A stretch of 64,000 nt of DNA from Amycolatopsis sp. FBCC-B4732 (GCF_023008405.1 NZ_CP095376.1:8846501-8910500), one strand, 5' to 3'; positions 52,817 through 62,056 are shown, numbered from the stretch's first letter. A program made the numbers and translations. Notes: generated by a model not told the origin, from the letters alone.

Positions 52817-54003
52817 ATCCCCAGCAGGCCCCAGTAGACGGCCCAGGGGACGAACAAGACGCCGCCGGCGAGGGGTACGCCGAGCCGTGGGGTCCGGTGC
52901 CGCCGCCACGCCACCGCCGTGCCGATGGCGGCGGCCACCGCGCCCAGTGAAAGCAGCTGCAACGCCAGCCACGCCAGTGGGCGGCCGGCGACGACCGGGC
53001 CCAGTCCCTTGCCCATGGTGACCTGGATCAGGACGTCCACGACCAGGAAGCCGAGCACGGCGAGCAGCCCGGTCGCCGACAGCCACCGCGCCGAGTTCGC
53101 CGCCGGACCCCGCCGGACGAGCGGGTACCAGGCGAACGCGCCGAGCAGGAGCACCAGCACCGCGAGCTGGAGCCAGGTCGGCTCGTACCAGTTCAACGGC
53201 GTCACCTGGACGCTCGGCCGGTCCTGCGCGGGCGGCGCGTCGGCGCTCGACGTCGACGGCGGGTGGTTGACCCACGTGCCCACCAGCTCCAGGTAGCCCG
53301 GTGCGTAACCGGGCAGCTTGTCGAAGCCGTCGGTCGTGCGCCGCAGCTGGTGCTGGGCGTCCGGGAACACCCGCAGCGTGTACCGGCCCAGGGACACCTG
53401 GAAGATCCGGACGGCTTCACCCGGCGGCGTCAGGACGTCCTTCGCGCCCCACAACCCGAGCACCGGCTGGCGCAGGCTCTTCAGCACGGCCACCGGGTCG
53501 TGGTGCGCTTCCGGGAACACGCCGCCGCCGGCGAGCTGGCGCATCATCGTCGAAGCCGCCATCCGCACGATCGAGCCGTCCATTCCCAGGCGCCGCAACT
53601 GGTTCTCGATCGCCCACGCCTGCTGCCTCGACGGCTCGACGCCGTTCGCCCCCAGTGTCACGACGAACGCGACGTCCGCCGACCGCGAGGCGGCGAGCGG
53701 TGCCACCCAGCCCCCTTCGCTCAGCCCCCAGACGCCGACTCGCGCCGGATCGACGTCCGGCCGCCTGCGCAACGCCTCGACGGCGGCGAGCGCGTCGTCC
53801 GCCAGCGTCGAGTACGAGCGTTCGAACTGGGAATAGCCTTCGGTGCGCTTGTCGTAGATGAGCGTCGCGATCCCCTGTCGCGCAAAGGCTTCCGCCTGCT
53901 CGCGGTAGTCCTCCCGGCTGTGCGCCCCCGAGCCGTGGACCATCACCAGTCCCGGCAGCTTCGACCCGCCGGGTGGTGCGACGACGGTGCCGTGCAAGGT
54001 CAC
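52813..54003 (-). CDS. Alpha/beta hydrolase with C-terminal membrane segments (downstream part of a frameshifted gene)
   Basis: 396 residues in this frame. The hydrolase fold begins MTLHGTVVAPPGGSKLPGLV with the strand VMVHGSGAHSREDYREQAEA, the nucleophile elbow GLSEGG (Ser in VGVWGLSEGGWVAPLAASR), the acid region PVLGLWGAKDVLTPP and the His in FPDAQHQLRR. Four membrane helices follow from about residue 285 (LQLAVLVLLLGAFAWYPLVR onward). The frame opens at a GTG with no properly spaced ribosome binding site. A good start with a signal peptide lies at 54110 in another frame; restoring one base near 54003 would join them. Confidence 0.75.
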   Translation of the reverse strand: MTLHGTVVAPPGGSKLPGLVMVHGSGAHSREDYREQAEAFARQGIATLIYDKRTEGYSQFERSYSTLADDALAAVEALRRRPDVDPARVGVWGLSEGGWVAPLAASRSADVAFVVTLGANGVEPSRQQAWAIENQLRRLGMDGSIVRMAASTMMRQLAGGGVFPEAHHDPVAVLKSLRQPVLGLWGAKDVLTPPGEAVRIFQVSLGRYTLRVFPDAQHQLRRTTDGFDKLPGYAPGYLELVGTWVNHPPSTSSADAPPAQDRPSVQVTPLNWYEPTWLQLAVLVLLLGAFAWYPLVRRGPAANSARWLSATGLLAVLGFLVVDVLIQVTMGKGLGPVVAGRPLAWLALQLLSLGAVAAAIGTAVAWRRHRTPRLGVPLAGGVLFVPWAVYWGLLGI

Positions 54004-54110
54004 CCCGCCGTTTCGAAAGTCACGTCCGCGCCTTCCGCGGCCGAAGCCGGTGGTGCCGCGGCCGTGACGGCCAGGATCACCCCGGCCAGTAGTAGAGCCC
54101 CTCTTCGCAT
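54000..54110 (-). pseudogene. Signal-peptide segment of the hydrolase gene, out of frame
   Basis: From an ATG at 54110 with AGGGGA 6 bases upstream the frame reads MRRGALLLAGVILAVTAAAP and PASAAEGADVTFETAG, a clear Sec signal peptide plus the expected first strand, and then stops at a TGA overlapping the hydrolase GTG. One extra G in the GGGG run at the junction would give a continuous secreted hydrolase. Confidence 0.6.
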
Positions 54111-54129
54111 GCGAGATCCCCTGTCATGG

Positions 54130-54696
54130 TCATTCCCCTGGTTCCGGGAACGCGAGCAGGCGCACGAGCACGCGCCGCGCTTCCGGTGACCGGTCGTCCT
54201 CGCTTCGCCGGTACCGGCGGAACAGCTCCATGTAGTCGTTCCAGAACCGCTGCAGTTCCTCGGCGGTGAGCCAGGTGCCGCCGCGGGCGTAGAACAGCGC
54301 GTCCGGCCAGTCGCCGGGCAGCTCTTCGCGCTTTTCCGCGAACCGGTTCAGCTTCTCGAGGTCTTCCTCGAACCCCTGGCGCTGCATGTCGTCGAACAGC
54401 ACCCGGGATTCGGCGCTCTGCTCGCTGCGGCGCGGCCAGCGGATGTCCCGCGGCCGCGTCCGCCACCACCGTTCCTTGCCCCGCGCGAGCTCCGGGGCGT
54501 CCTCGACGAACCCGAACCGGGCCAGTTCCCGCAGGTGGTAGCTGGTCGCGCCGGTGTTCTCGCCCAAGGCTTTGGCGAGTTTCGTGGCGGTCGCCGGGCC
54601 CGCCGACAACACGCTGAGGATCCGGCGGCGCAGCGGGTGCGTGACGGCCTTGAGGGCGTCCGGGTCGAGCTCTTCCGGTGGTGGAGCGCTGGTCAT
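54130..54696 (-). CDS. ArsR-like winged-helix regulator
   Basis: 188 residues. The N-terminal winged helix reads LKAVTHPLRRRILSVLSAGP, ATKLAKALGENTGATSYHLR and ELARFGFVED, an ArsR/HTH_20 pattern. The C-terminal half is helical with a Trp/Arg-rich surface (ERWWRTRPRDIRWPRRSEQS; TWLTAEELQRFWNDYMELFR). It lies 19 bp upstream of the hydrolase start at 54110 and so probably controls that operon. Three spaced TGCAAA repeats lie in front of it. The ATG at 54696 is preferred over a TTG at 54717. Confidence 0.82.
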   Translation of the reverse strand: MTSAPPPEELDPDALKAVTHPLRRRILSVLSAGPATATKLAKALGENTGATSYHLRELARFGFVEDAPELARGKERWWRTRPRDIRWPRRSEQSAESRVLFDDMQRQGFEEDLEKLNRFAEKREELPGDWPDALFYARGGTWLTAEELQRFWNDYMELFRRYRRSEDDRSPEARRVLVRLLAFPEPGE

Positions 54697-54712
54697 GGCT
54701 CCACGGTAGCCG

Positions 54713-54746
54713 TGCAAAGGAAATTGTGCAAAGAAATCTCTGCAAA
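54713..54746. promoter_or_regulatory. Three phased TGCAAA direct repeats (candidate operator)
   Basis: TGCAAA occurs at 54713, 54727 and 54741, exactly 14 bp apart, in a short AT-rich island 17 bp before the regulator start codon. Regular spacing suggests cooperative binding by the regulator encoded next to it. Confidence 0.45.
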
Positions 54747-54787
54747 TCGGCGCAGACGGGTGCCCCGTCCGAGTGTCTACTGTGGAC

Positions 54788-55324
54788 TCACCAGATGGGG
54801 TGGTCGCTGAACTTCCTGAGCGTCTGCACGCTCGGCCGCACGTAGAACATGCCCGCCAGGAAACCCACGGTCGCGAAGGCCAGCGTCGAGAACGTCGTGA
54901 GCAGGTCCGGCGCCTGGAACTCCGGGGAGTCCGGCCACACCCGGAACACGATCGGCACCGCGAAGGACCCGAGGATCAGCACCAGCGTCAGCGCGTAGGT
55001 GAACAGCAGCGCGTGGCGGGCCGACGCCGCGCTCGCGACGACCAGGTAGTCACCCCGCAGGCACCGCCGGGACGAGAGCACCAGCACCGCGATCGCCAGC
55101 ACGCCCAGCGGGGGCAGCACCGCCGCGGCCTTGCCGAGCAGCGTGGCCGGGAACGCGTGGCCGTGGACGATGCCCTGCAGGAACGTCGTGAGCCCGAACA
55201 GCAGGACCATCCCGCCGATCATCGAGGACCCGACGACCACCGACCCCCAGCGCACCCGGTCGGCGAACCGGGGCGGCAGCGGCACGAAGTCGACCTGCCC
55301 GAACGTCCCCTGCACCCAGCTCAC
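54788..55324 (-). CDS. Hypothetical four-TM membrane protein, 178 aa
   Basis: Not recognised. Four hydrophobic segments are visible: WGSVVVGSSMIGGMVLLFGL, a second from AAAVLPPLGVLAIAVLVLSS, a third from LLFTYALTLVLILGSFAVPI and a fourth from LTTFSTLAFATVGFLAGMFY. Loops are short. It lies between the trehalose genes and the ArsR-like regulator, on the same strand as both, but a palindrome upstream at 55334-55384 probably isolates it from the trehalose operon. Confidence 0.65.
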   Translation of the reverse strand: MSWVQGTFGQVDFVPLPPRFADRVRWGSVVVGSSMIGGMVLLFGLTTFLQGIVHGHAFPATLLGKAAAVLPPLGVLAIAVLVLSSRRCLRGDYLVVASAASARHALLFTYALTLVLILGSFAVPIVFRVWPDSPEFQAPDLLTTFSTLAFATVGFLAGMFYVRPSVQTLRKFSDHPIW

Positions 55325-55333
55325 CTCCGAATG

Positions 55334-55384
55334 CCGTGAAGGCCACCATAAGGAACTTGTGCTTCCTCAAGGTGGCCTTCACGG
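55334..55384. terminator. Long near-perfect palindrome after the trehalose operon
   Basis: Arms ccgtgaaggccacc and ggtggccttcacgg are exact complements and pairing continues inward (AAGGAA/TTCCTC region) to a six-base loop. It lies 18 bp after the stop of the OtsB-GH15 gene, so it probably ends that transcript. Confidence 0.7.
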
Positions 55385-55402
55385 AGATTCGGACCGAAAG
55401 GG

Positions 55403-57937
55403 CTAACTCGCCGCCAGCAAGTTGGCGCACCGGATGAGCCCGATGTGGGAATAGGCCTGCGGGTGGTTGCCGAGGGACCGTTCCGCGATCGGGTCGTACT
55501 GCTCCGGCAGCAGGCCCGTCGGGCCGGCCGCCGCCACGATCTGGTCGAACAGCTCCTGCGCCTCGGTGCGCCGCCCGGTGAGCAGGTACGCCTCGATCAG
55601 CCACGCCGCGCAGATGTGGAAGCCGCCCTCGCCGCCCGGCAGGCCGTCGTCGCGGCGGTAACGGTACACAGTGGACCCACTGCGCAGCTCCGCCTCGATC
55701 GCGGTCACCGTGTGCTGGAAGCGCTCGTCGGCCGGGTCGATCAGCCCGGTCAGGCCGACGAACAGCGACGCCGCGTCCAGGTCCGTGCCGTCGTAGGCCG
55801 TGGTGAACGCCTGGACCTCGTCGTTCCAGCCGTGCTCGAGGACGTCGTTCTTGATCTCGTCGCGCAGCGTGGGCCACGCGCCCGGCACGCCGCGGCCGTA
55901 CTGCTCGCCCAGCTTCACCGCGCGGTCGATCGTCACCCAGCACATGACCCGCGAGTAGACCCGGTGGCGCGGCACGTGCCGCTCCTCCCAGATCCCGTGG
56001 TCCGGCTCGTTCCAGCGCCGCGTGACGGCTTCCGCCATCGCGCGGACCATCTGCCAGTCCTCGTCGCGCAGGTCACCGCGCGCCGCGGCCAGGGTGCCGA
56101 CCAGCTCGACGACCGGGCCGAAGACGTCCAGCTGGACCTGGTGGTTCGCCAGGTTTCCGACGCGGACCGGGCGCGAACCGGCGTACCCGGGCAGCGACTC
56201 GATCACCGCTTCGGCGCCGATCACGCTGCCCGCCAAGGTGTAGAGCGGGTGCAGCCGCTCCGGGCCGGCCAGCGTCGCGAGCACGCCGTGCAGCCAGCGC
56301 AGGTAGCCCTCGGCCTCGTCGATCGAGCCCAGGTGCACGAGCTCCCGCACGGTCATCGCGGCGTCGCGGATCCAGCAGTAGCGGTAGTCCCAGTTGCGGA
56401 CGCCGCCGATCTCCTCCGGCAGCGACGACGTCGCCGCGGCGAGCACCCCGCCGGTGTCGGTGTTGACCAGGCCGCGCAGCGTCAGCGCCGAGCGCAGCAC
56501 CAGGTCGGTCTGCACCTTCGGCAGCTGCAGCTTCGACGTCCACTCGCTCCAGTAGCGGCCGGCGCGGTCGCGTCGCTCCACTTCGGACAGTTCGTGCGGG
56601 CCGAGGTCCGTGGTGCCGCAGCGCAGCTCCAGCACGACCGGCTGGGTCGGCGTCGGCTGCACCAGCGCGGTCGCGGTGTCGTGCAGGCCGTCGGAGGTGA
56701 TGGTCCACTCGACGCCCGGCGAATAGAGCACGAACGGCTCCGACGTGCCGAGCACGCGCACGCCGCCGTCGGTGATCTCCAGCTTCACCGGCACGCCGCC
56801 GAACTCGGGGCGCGGCGCGAACTTGACGCTCGCCACCGCCTCGCCCGAGATCACCCGGACCAGGTCCGTGCGGTGCTGCGGGCTCTCCGGCTCGAGGTAG
56901 TCGGTGACGAGCAGGCGCGACCAGCGCGTCTCGACCGTCATCGTGTTCGGCAGGTAGCGCTGGCCGAGCGGGAGGCCGTTGCGGTGCGGCTTGATGGAGA
57001 AGTGGCCGGCCCCCTCGCCGCCGAGCAGGTCGGCGAACACGGCGGGCGCGTCCGGCCCCGGGTGGCACAGCCAGGTCAGCTTCGCGTCCGGCGTGAGCAG
57101 CGCGACCGACCGCTCGTTGGCCAGCATCGACAGCCGCTCGATCGGCGGCGCGGACTCGCCGTACAGCCAGTTGCGGCGCTCTTCCAGCATGAACGCCAGC
57201 ACCAGGGCGACGTCCACGGTGTCCGGCACGCGGTAGCCGGCCAGGGTCTCCCCGTCGCCGACCTTGATGCCCAGGTCCGGGCCGGAGAGGCGGGCGAAGG
57301 CCTTCTCGTCGGTGACGTCGTCGCCGAGGAAGATCGCCGCGGTGGCTCCGACCTGGTGGCGCAGGATGTCCAGCGCGCGGCCCTTGTCCGTCTGGACGAC
57401 CGCGAGCTCGACGACCTCCTTGCCGTCGGTGGTCGACACGCCTTCCCACTTCGACGGTCCGGAGTGGACGGCGGCCAGCACGCGGCGCCCGGCCTCGTGC
57501 TCGGCGCGGCGCACGTGCACCGCGATGCTCGCCGGCTTGACCTCCAGCGACACCCCCGGCACGTCCAGCACCAGCTGTTCGAGCTCGGCTTCGAGCCGCC
57601 GGTGCAGCTCACGCGCCTTGTCGTCGAGGGCGTGGATGAAGCCGATGTCGAACTCCGAGCCGTGGCTGCCGACGAGGTTCACCTCGGACGGCAGCCGCGA
57701 CAGCGTGGCGAGGTCGCGCAGCGCGCGGCCGGAGATGACCGCGGTGGTGGTCTCGTGCAGACCGGCGAGCGATCTGAGGGCACCGACGGACTCGGGCAGC
57801 GGGCGTGCCTCGTCCGGGTTGAGGGTGATGGGTGCCAGCGTGCCGTCGTAGTCGCACGCGACCAGCAGTCGCGGGGTACGCGCGATCTGGACGATCGCGC
57901 GCCGCAACTCGGCGGGCAGGGCCTCGGCAGTCAACAC
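55403..57937 (-). CDS. otsB: Trehalose-6-phosphate phosphatase fused to a GH15 glycoside hydrolase
   Basis: 844 residues in two parts. Residues 1-245 are the HAD-type OtsB: motif I LVACDYDGTLAPI, motif II VISGR, and motif IV IFLGDDVTDEKAF. Residues about 265-844 are a GH15 (alpha,alpha-)six-barrel enzyme of the trehalase/glucoamylase-like type, with NWDYRYCWIRDAAMTVRELV, TLAGPERLHPLYTLAGSVIG and GFHICAAWLIEAYLLTGRRT. The first half dephosphorylates trehalose 6-phosphate; the second may hydrolyse trehalose. It starts at GTG 57937 or the adjacent TTG, behind GAGGAGGA. The gene follows otsA by 33 bp. Confidence 0.9.
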   Translation of the reverse strand: MLTAEALPAELRRAIVQIARTPRLLVACDYDGTLAPITLNPDEARPLPESVGALRSLAGLHETTTAVISGRALRDLATLSRLPSEVNLVGSHGSEFDIGFIHALDDKARELHRRLEAELEQLVLDVPGVSLEVKPASIAVHVRRAEHEAGRRVLAAVHSGPSKWEGVSTTDGKEVVELAVVQTDKGRALDILRHQVGATAAIFLGDDVTDEKAFARLSGPDLGIKVGDGETLAGYRVPDTVDVALVLAFMLEERRNWLYGESAPPIERLSMLANERSVALLTPDAKLTWLCHPGPDAPAVFADLLGGEGAGHFSIKPHRNGLPLGQRYLPNTMTVETRWSRLLVTDYLEPESPQHRTDLVRVISGEAVASVKFAPRPEFGGVPVKLEITDGGVRVLGTSEPFVLYSPGVEWTITSDGLHDTATALVQPTPTQPVVLELRCGTTDLGPHELSEVERRDRAGRYWSEWTSKLQLPKVQTDLVLRSALTLRGLVNTDTGGVLAAATSSLPEEIGGVRNWDYRYCWIRDAAMTVRELVHLGSIDEAEGYLRWLHGVLATLAGPERLHPLYTLAGSVIGAEAVIESLPGYAGSRPVRVGNLANHQVQLDVFGPVVELVGTLAAARGDLRDEDWQMVRAMAEAVTRRWNEPDHGIWEERHVPRHRVYSRVMCWVTIDRAVKLGEQYGRGVPGAWPTLRDEIKNDVLEHGWNDEVQAFTTAYDGTDLDAASLFVGLTGLIDPADERFQHTVTAIEAELRSGSTVYRYRRDDGLPGGEGGFHICAAWLIEAYLLTGRRTEAQELFDQIVAAAGPTGLLPEQYDPIAERSLGNHPQAYSHIGLIRCANLLAAS

Positions 57938-57970
57938 TCCTCCTCAGGAGCTCGTGCATGGTCGTTCGGG

Positions 57971-59413
57971 TCAGTCGACCGCTTCGGCACCCAGAGCCTG
58001 TAGGAAAGAGCGCGCCCAACGATCGACATCGTGCGTGAGGACCTGGCGACGCATGGCGCGCATCCGGCGACGGCCCTCAGCCGGGTCGAGCGTAATGGCA
58101 GCCACTAGCGCGTCCTTCACCCCGTCCAGGTCGTGGGGGTTCACGAGGAATGCGCTAGAGAGCTCGGCGGCCGCGCCGGCGAACTCGGACAGCACCAGCG
58201 CGCCGCCCAGGTCGTGCCGAGCGGCGACGTACTCCTTGCACACCAGGTTCATGCCGTCACGCAACGGAGTCACGACCATGACGTCCGCGGCGGAGAAGAA
58301 CGCCGCCAGCTCCGTCCGGTCCACGGACTGGTGCAAGTAGTGCACGACCGGGTGGCCCACGCGGGCGAACTCGCCGTTGATCCGGCCGACCATCTGCTCG
58401 ATCTCGCCGCGCATCCGCTGGTAGTGCTCGACGCGCTCGCGGCTCGGGGTGGCGAGCTGGACGAACGTGACGTCGTCCGGCTGCAGCCTGCCTTCGTGCA
58501 GCAGCTCGTGCAGCGCCTGCAGCCGCAGGTCGATGCCCTTGGTGTAGTCGAGCCGGTCGACGCCGAGGATGACCGTCTTGGGGTTGCCGAGGTCGCGCCG
58601 CAGCTGCGCGGCCCGCTCCTGGACGCCCTTCGTGCGGGCGAGGGTGTCGAGCCCGGCGGCGTCGATAGAGATCGGGAACGCGCCCACCCGGACGGTCCGG
58701 TCGCCGACCTGCATGGTGCCCGGCCGCGACCGCACGCCGACCGCGCCGCGCGTCGACTCGAGGCCGATCAGCTGACGGCACAGCCACAGGAAGTTCTGCG
58801 CGCCGCCGGGGCGGTGGAAGCCGACGAGGTCCGCGCCGGTCAGGCCGCGGATGATCGCCGCGCGCCACGGCATCTGCATGAACAGCTCGACCGGCGGGAA
58901 CGGGATGTGCAGGAAGAAGCCGATGCGCAGGTCCGGTCTCAACTCGCGCAGCATCGCCGGCACCAGCTGCAGCTGGTAGTCCTGGATCCACACGGTCGCG
59001 CCCGGCGCGGCGACCTCGGCGCTGGCCTTCGCGAACCGCTGGTTCACCTTGACGTAGCTGTTCCACCACACGCGGTCGAACACCGGGCGCTCCACGACGT
59101 CGTGGTAGAGCGGCCAGAGGGTCGCGTTGGAGAAACCTTCGTAGTAGTCGCGGACTTCGTCGGCGCTCAACGACACCGGGTGGAGCACGAGCCCGTCGTC
59201 GTCGAACTCGTCGACGTCGACGTCCGGTACGCCCGGCCAGCCCACCCAGGCGCCCTTGCGCGAACGCAGGAACGGCTCCAGCGCGGAGACGAGCCCGCCC
59301 GGGCTGGCCGTCCAGCGGCGTTCGCCGTCCGTCGTCCGTTCCAGGTCCACCGGTAGCCGGTTCGCCACCACGACGAAATCGGCTTGGTTCCCGTGCTCCT
59401 TCGGTTCACCCAC
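57971..59413 (-). CDS. otsA: Alpha,alpha-trehalose-phosphate synthase (UDP-forming)
   Basis: 480 residues of GT20. Landmarks: [17 protein letters not shown] (glycine-poor form of the N-terminal loop), [73 protein letters not shown] and the C-terminal [16 protein letters not shown] sequence ([19 protein letters not shown]). It joins a glucosyl nucleotide to glucose 6-phosphate. It is the first gene of the trehalose operon and starts at GTG 59413 with GAGGAG upstream. Confidence 0.95.
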   Translation of the reverse strand: MGEPKEHGNQADFVVVANRLPVDLERTTDGERRWTASPGGLVSALEPFLRSRKGAWVGWPGVPDVDVDEFDDDGLVLHPVSLSADEVRDYYEGFSNATLWPLYHDVVERPVFDRVWWNSYVKVNQRFAKASAEVAAPGATVWIQDYQLQLVPAMLRELRPDLRIGFFLHIPFPPVELFMQMPWRAAIIRGLTGADLVGFHRPGGAQNFLWLCRQLIGLESTRGAVGVRSRPGTMQVGDRTVRVGAFPISIDAAGLDTLARTKGVQERAAQLRRDLGNPKTVILGVDRLDYTKGIDLRLQALHELLHEGRLQPDDVTFVQLATPSRERVEHYQRMRGEIEQMVGRINGEFARVGHPVVHYLHQSVDRTELAAFFSAADVMVVTPLRDGMNLVCKEYVAARHDLGGALVLSEFAGAAAELSSAFLVNPHDLDGVKDALVAAITLDPAEGRRRMRAMRRQVLTHDVDRWARSFLQALGAEAVD

Positions 59414-59495
59414 GTCGACTGCTCCTCGCGTTCTGGGTCGCGGCCCCAGAGTGAAACCCTATCGCGTGAGCGATGAACAGCCGGTGACCGCGGCG

Positions 59496-61007
59496 TTACT
59501 CCAAGCTTCGTTCGGTCGGTTCGAGCGGACCAGCCATGCGTGGTCCGGCGAACCGCCGCTCGAGCCTGCCCAGGCCGGTGCGCACCGGCTGGGCGAGCCA
59601 TTCCCCGAGTACCACGCCCGCTGCCAGCGCAAGCCCGATTGCGACGGCCGTCATGAGCATCGAGATGTTGCCGCCCGGCTCGACCCCGATCTGGTACAGA
59701 CCACGGTAGGTCGAGAGGCCGGGAAGCAGCGGAGTGATCCCGGACACGGCGACCACCAGTGGAGTAACGCCGAGTCGCCGCGCGAGCACGCCACCGCAGA
59801 ACCCGACCAGCGTGGCGGCGATCGCGGACGAGCTCACGCCGTCCAGCCGCGCCACCATGAGCGAGCCGTAGACGGCGGCGCCGATGGCCCCGGCGGCCGC
59901 CGCGACCAGCATCGCGCGCATCTTGGAGTAGCTCGCGAGCGCGAAGCAGGCGGCCGCGCCGGCGCCGCCGAGGACGACCATCGGCAGCTGCAGCGCCGTC
60001 GACGTCGGCAGCTCGGGCAGCGGCGTGCGCGGCAGGCCGAGCATGACGGCGATGCGCAGGGCCAGCACGACCCCGGTGATCAGGCCGGCCGACATCAGCA
60101 CGGTTTCCATCGTGCGGCCGGCGGCGGTGACGTTGTAGCCGGTGATGGCGTCCTGCACCGCCGAGACGGTGGACAGCCCGGACAGCAGCACGGTGACCGC
60201 GGCCGCGACGACGAGCGTCGGTTTGTCGGTGGTCAGCACGCCGGTGCTGAGGATGATCATCGCCGACAAGGTCGCGAACAGGCCGCCGATCACCTGCTGG
60301 AAGAAGAACGGCAGCCCGTAGCGGTTCACGAACCGCCCGATCCGGTCGATGACCCCGCTGATGACGAACGCGACGAGCGCGATGTCGGGCCCGCCGCCGA
60401 GCAGCAGCGTCACGAACGCGGCGACGCCACCCCAGGCCAGCGTCGCGGTCCAGCGCGGGTAGGGGTGCGGCGCCGAGGTGATCCGCTCGAGCTCGGTCTG
60501 CGCCTGCTCGGCCCCGATGTGCCCGCGCACGATCTTCCGCACGAGCTTCTCGGTCTCGGTCAGCCGCGTGTAGTCGAGGCTCCGGCTCCGCACGACGCGC
60601 AGCGCGGTGACGGGCGAGAGGTCGGTCCCGCGGTGGCAGGTGACGGTGATCGACGTGAAGATGACGTCGACCTCGCAGTGCGGCAGCCCGAGCGCCCCGG
60701 CGATGGCGAGGATGGTCGCGGTGACGTCGGACGCGCCGGCCCCGCTCGCCATCTGCACCTCCCCGATCCGCAGGGAGAGGTCGAGCACGAAGTTGACGGT
60801 GGTCTCGTCGGGCAGCTGCGGCCCCATGGCCTCTTCGGCCTCGACGGCGGGCAGCTCCCCGGTGGGCGCCTCGAGCACGTGCCACGGCCGGTGCTTGAGC
60901 AGGTTCGGCCGGTGGACCTTCGCCCGCTGTTCCGCCCGTTGTTCCGGCGGTTCGAGCAGGGGCCATCTGGCCGCCCTGCCCCCGTTGGTGCGCTCGTTGA
61001 TCTTCAT
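59496..61007 (-). CDS. ThrE-type threonine/serine exporter family membrane protein
   Basis: 503 residues. A soluble N-terminal domain (VNFVLDLSLRIGEVQMASGA; LGLPHCEVDVIFTSITVTCH) precedes about ten membrane helices, the ThrE layout with DUF1212 first and the DUF3815-like half second. Conserved stretches include ASGAGASDVTATI and LSGLSTVSAVQDAITGYNVT. It probably exports threonine, serine or small peptides. The ATG at 61007 follows AGGAGG at a longer spacing. It is 82 bp upstream of otsA on the same strand. Confidence 0.85.
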   Translation of the reverse strand: MKINERTNGGRAARWPLLEPPEQRAEQRAKVHRPNLLKHRPWHVLEAPTGELPAVEAEEAMGPQLPDETTVNFVLDLSLRIGEVQMASGAGASDVTATILAIAGALGLPHCEVDVIFTSITVTCHRGTDLSPVTALRVVRSRSLDYTRLTETEKLVRKIVRGHIGAEQAQTELERITSAPHPYPRWTATLAWGGVAAFVTLLLGGGPDIALVAFVISGVIDRIGRFVNRYGLPFFFQQVIGGLFATLSAMIILSTGVLTTDKPTLVVAAAVTVLLSGLSTVSAVQDAITGYNVTAAGRTMETVLMSAGLITGVVLALRIAVMLGLPRTPLPELPTSTALQLPMVVLGGAGAAACFALASYSKMRAMLVAAAAGAIGAAVYGSLMVARLDGVSSSAIAATLVGFCGGVLARRLGVTPLVVAVSGITPLLPGLSTYRGLYQIGVEPGGNISMLMTAVAIGLALAAGVVLGEWLAQPVRTGLGRLERRFAGPRMAGPLEPTERSLE

Positions 61008-61176
61008 GATCCATCCACCTCCTCGCTCTGCTCCTCCCGGACCATCGACCCCGGTGTGGTGATCGTTGCAGTGGCGTTGACCACGTTCCTCCATAGTGGC
61101 CTGGAGCAGGGGATCGTGCCTCTCGGACGGATCTTGCGGACGGGCCGATACACTGGGTGCGGCGCCGCGGCGCCAG

Positions 61177-61249
61177 GCCGCTATAGCTCAGCTGGTAGAG
61201 CATCTGTCTTGTAAACAGAAGGTCAGGGGTTCGAGCCCCCTTGGCGGCT
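61177..61249 (+). tRNA. tRNA-Thr (anticodon TGT)
   Basis: A complete 73-base cloverleaf: acceptor arms GCCGCTA and TGGCGGC (one G-U pair), D arm AGCTCAGCTGGTAGAGC, anticodon arm TCTGT-CTTGTAA-ACAGA with anticodon TGT, and T arm AGGGGTTCGAGCCCCCT. CCA is not encoded. It reads the ACA codon. Confidence 0.95.
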
Positions 61250-61285
61250 CCGATGTAGCGCTTTCGCCTGCCCGGTTTTCCGCGG

Positions 61286-62056
61286 CTAACCCCCGGAGAG
61301 CAACCGGGACTTCAGCTGCTCGAACTCGACGGGGGTGATCAACCCCCGCTCGAGCAAGCTGGAAGCGTCCTTGAGCTGGTTGATGATGGACGCGGCGCTC
61401 GGATCCGGCTCCGCTCGCTCGCCGGAGGCGGCCGGGTTGAGGACTTCGTTGATCCTGCCGAGCACCGCCGACAGGTCGATGCGAAGCCGGCCGGGTTCCG
61501 TCCGGGTGTTCAGGAAGAAGAGCTCCGAATCGGTGGTGCGCACGGAGATCTCTCCGGGGCCGGTGATTTGGAAGTTCGTGAACGTGCGGTAGGGGAAGCT
61601 GCTCAACGTCCTGAGGCTGCCGACGTTGAGGATCGTCAAGCTGTCATCCGTGAACCGCAGGTCGTAGGCCGAGTTTTCGTTCAGCTGCACGTGCGGCGAG
61701 TGGCCACCCAGGTAGATCGAACCGCCCAGTAGCTTTCGTGTCTTCTGGTCGATTTCCAAGCGGCGTTGAAGGTCGTCCGAGTGGAGCTTGAACCTGGTCG
61801 AGTTTCGCAGGACGGTGCTTCGGCACCTCTCGAACTCTTGCCGGTCCATGCCCGCGAGGGTTTCCCAGGCCTTGGCCCACCCCTGCTCGCTGACCGGGAA
61901 GTAGTCCGAAACGATCGTCTCGAAACCGAGCTTCGAGCGCCGGCCGACCACCAGGCCGGGGCCGCCCTTTTTCGGTGGTCGATCCCTGAAGAAGACGAAG
62001 TACTTGCCTTCTGTGCTGCTGTAGTTCAGGAATTGGATCAATTCCGCGATGTCCAC
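61286..62056 (-). CDS. SHOCT-domain protein with PH-like body, 256 aa
   Basis: The C-terminal 35 residues are a SHOCT domain (IINQLKDASSLLERGLITPV, EFEQLKSRLL). The body has a PH-like strand pattern (YDLRFTDDSLTILNVGSLRT; FTNFQITGPGEISVRTTDSE). The N-terminus MDIAELIQFLNYSSTEGKYF is unique. The gene is visibly AT-richer than its surroundings and sits 36 bp from the 3' end of the tRNA, a typical landing site for acquired DNA. No integrase is present. Function unknown. Confidence 0.6.
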   Translation of the reverse strand: MDIAELIQFLNYSSTEGKYFVFFRDRPPKKGGPGLVVGRRSKLGFETIVSDYFPVSEQGWAKAWETLAGMDRQEFERCRSTVLRNSTRFKLHSDDLQRRLEIDQKTRKLLGGSIYLGGHSPHVQLNENSAYDLRFTDDSLTILNVGSLRTLSSFPYRTFTNFQITGPGEISVRTTDSELFFLNTRTEPGRLRIDLSAVLGRINEVLNPAASGERAEPDPSAASIINQLKDASSLLERGLITPVEFEQLKSRLLSGG

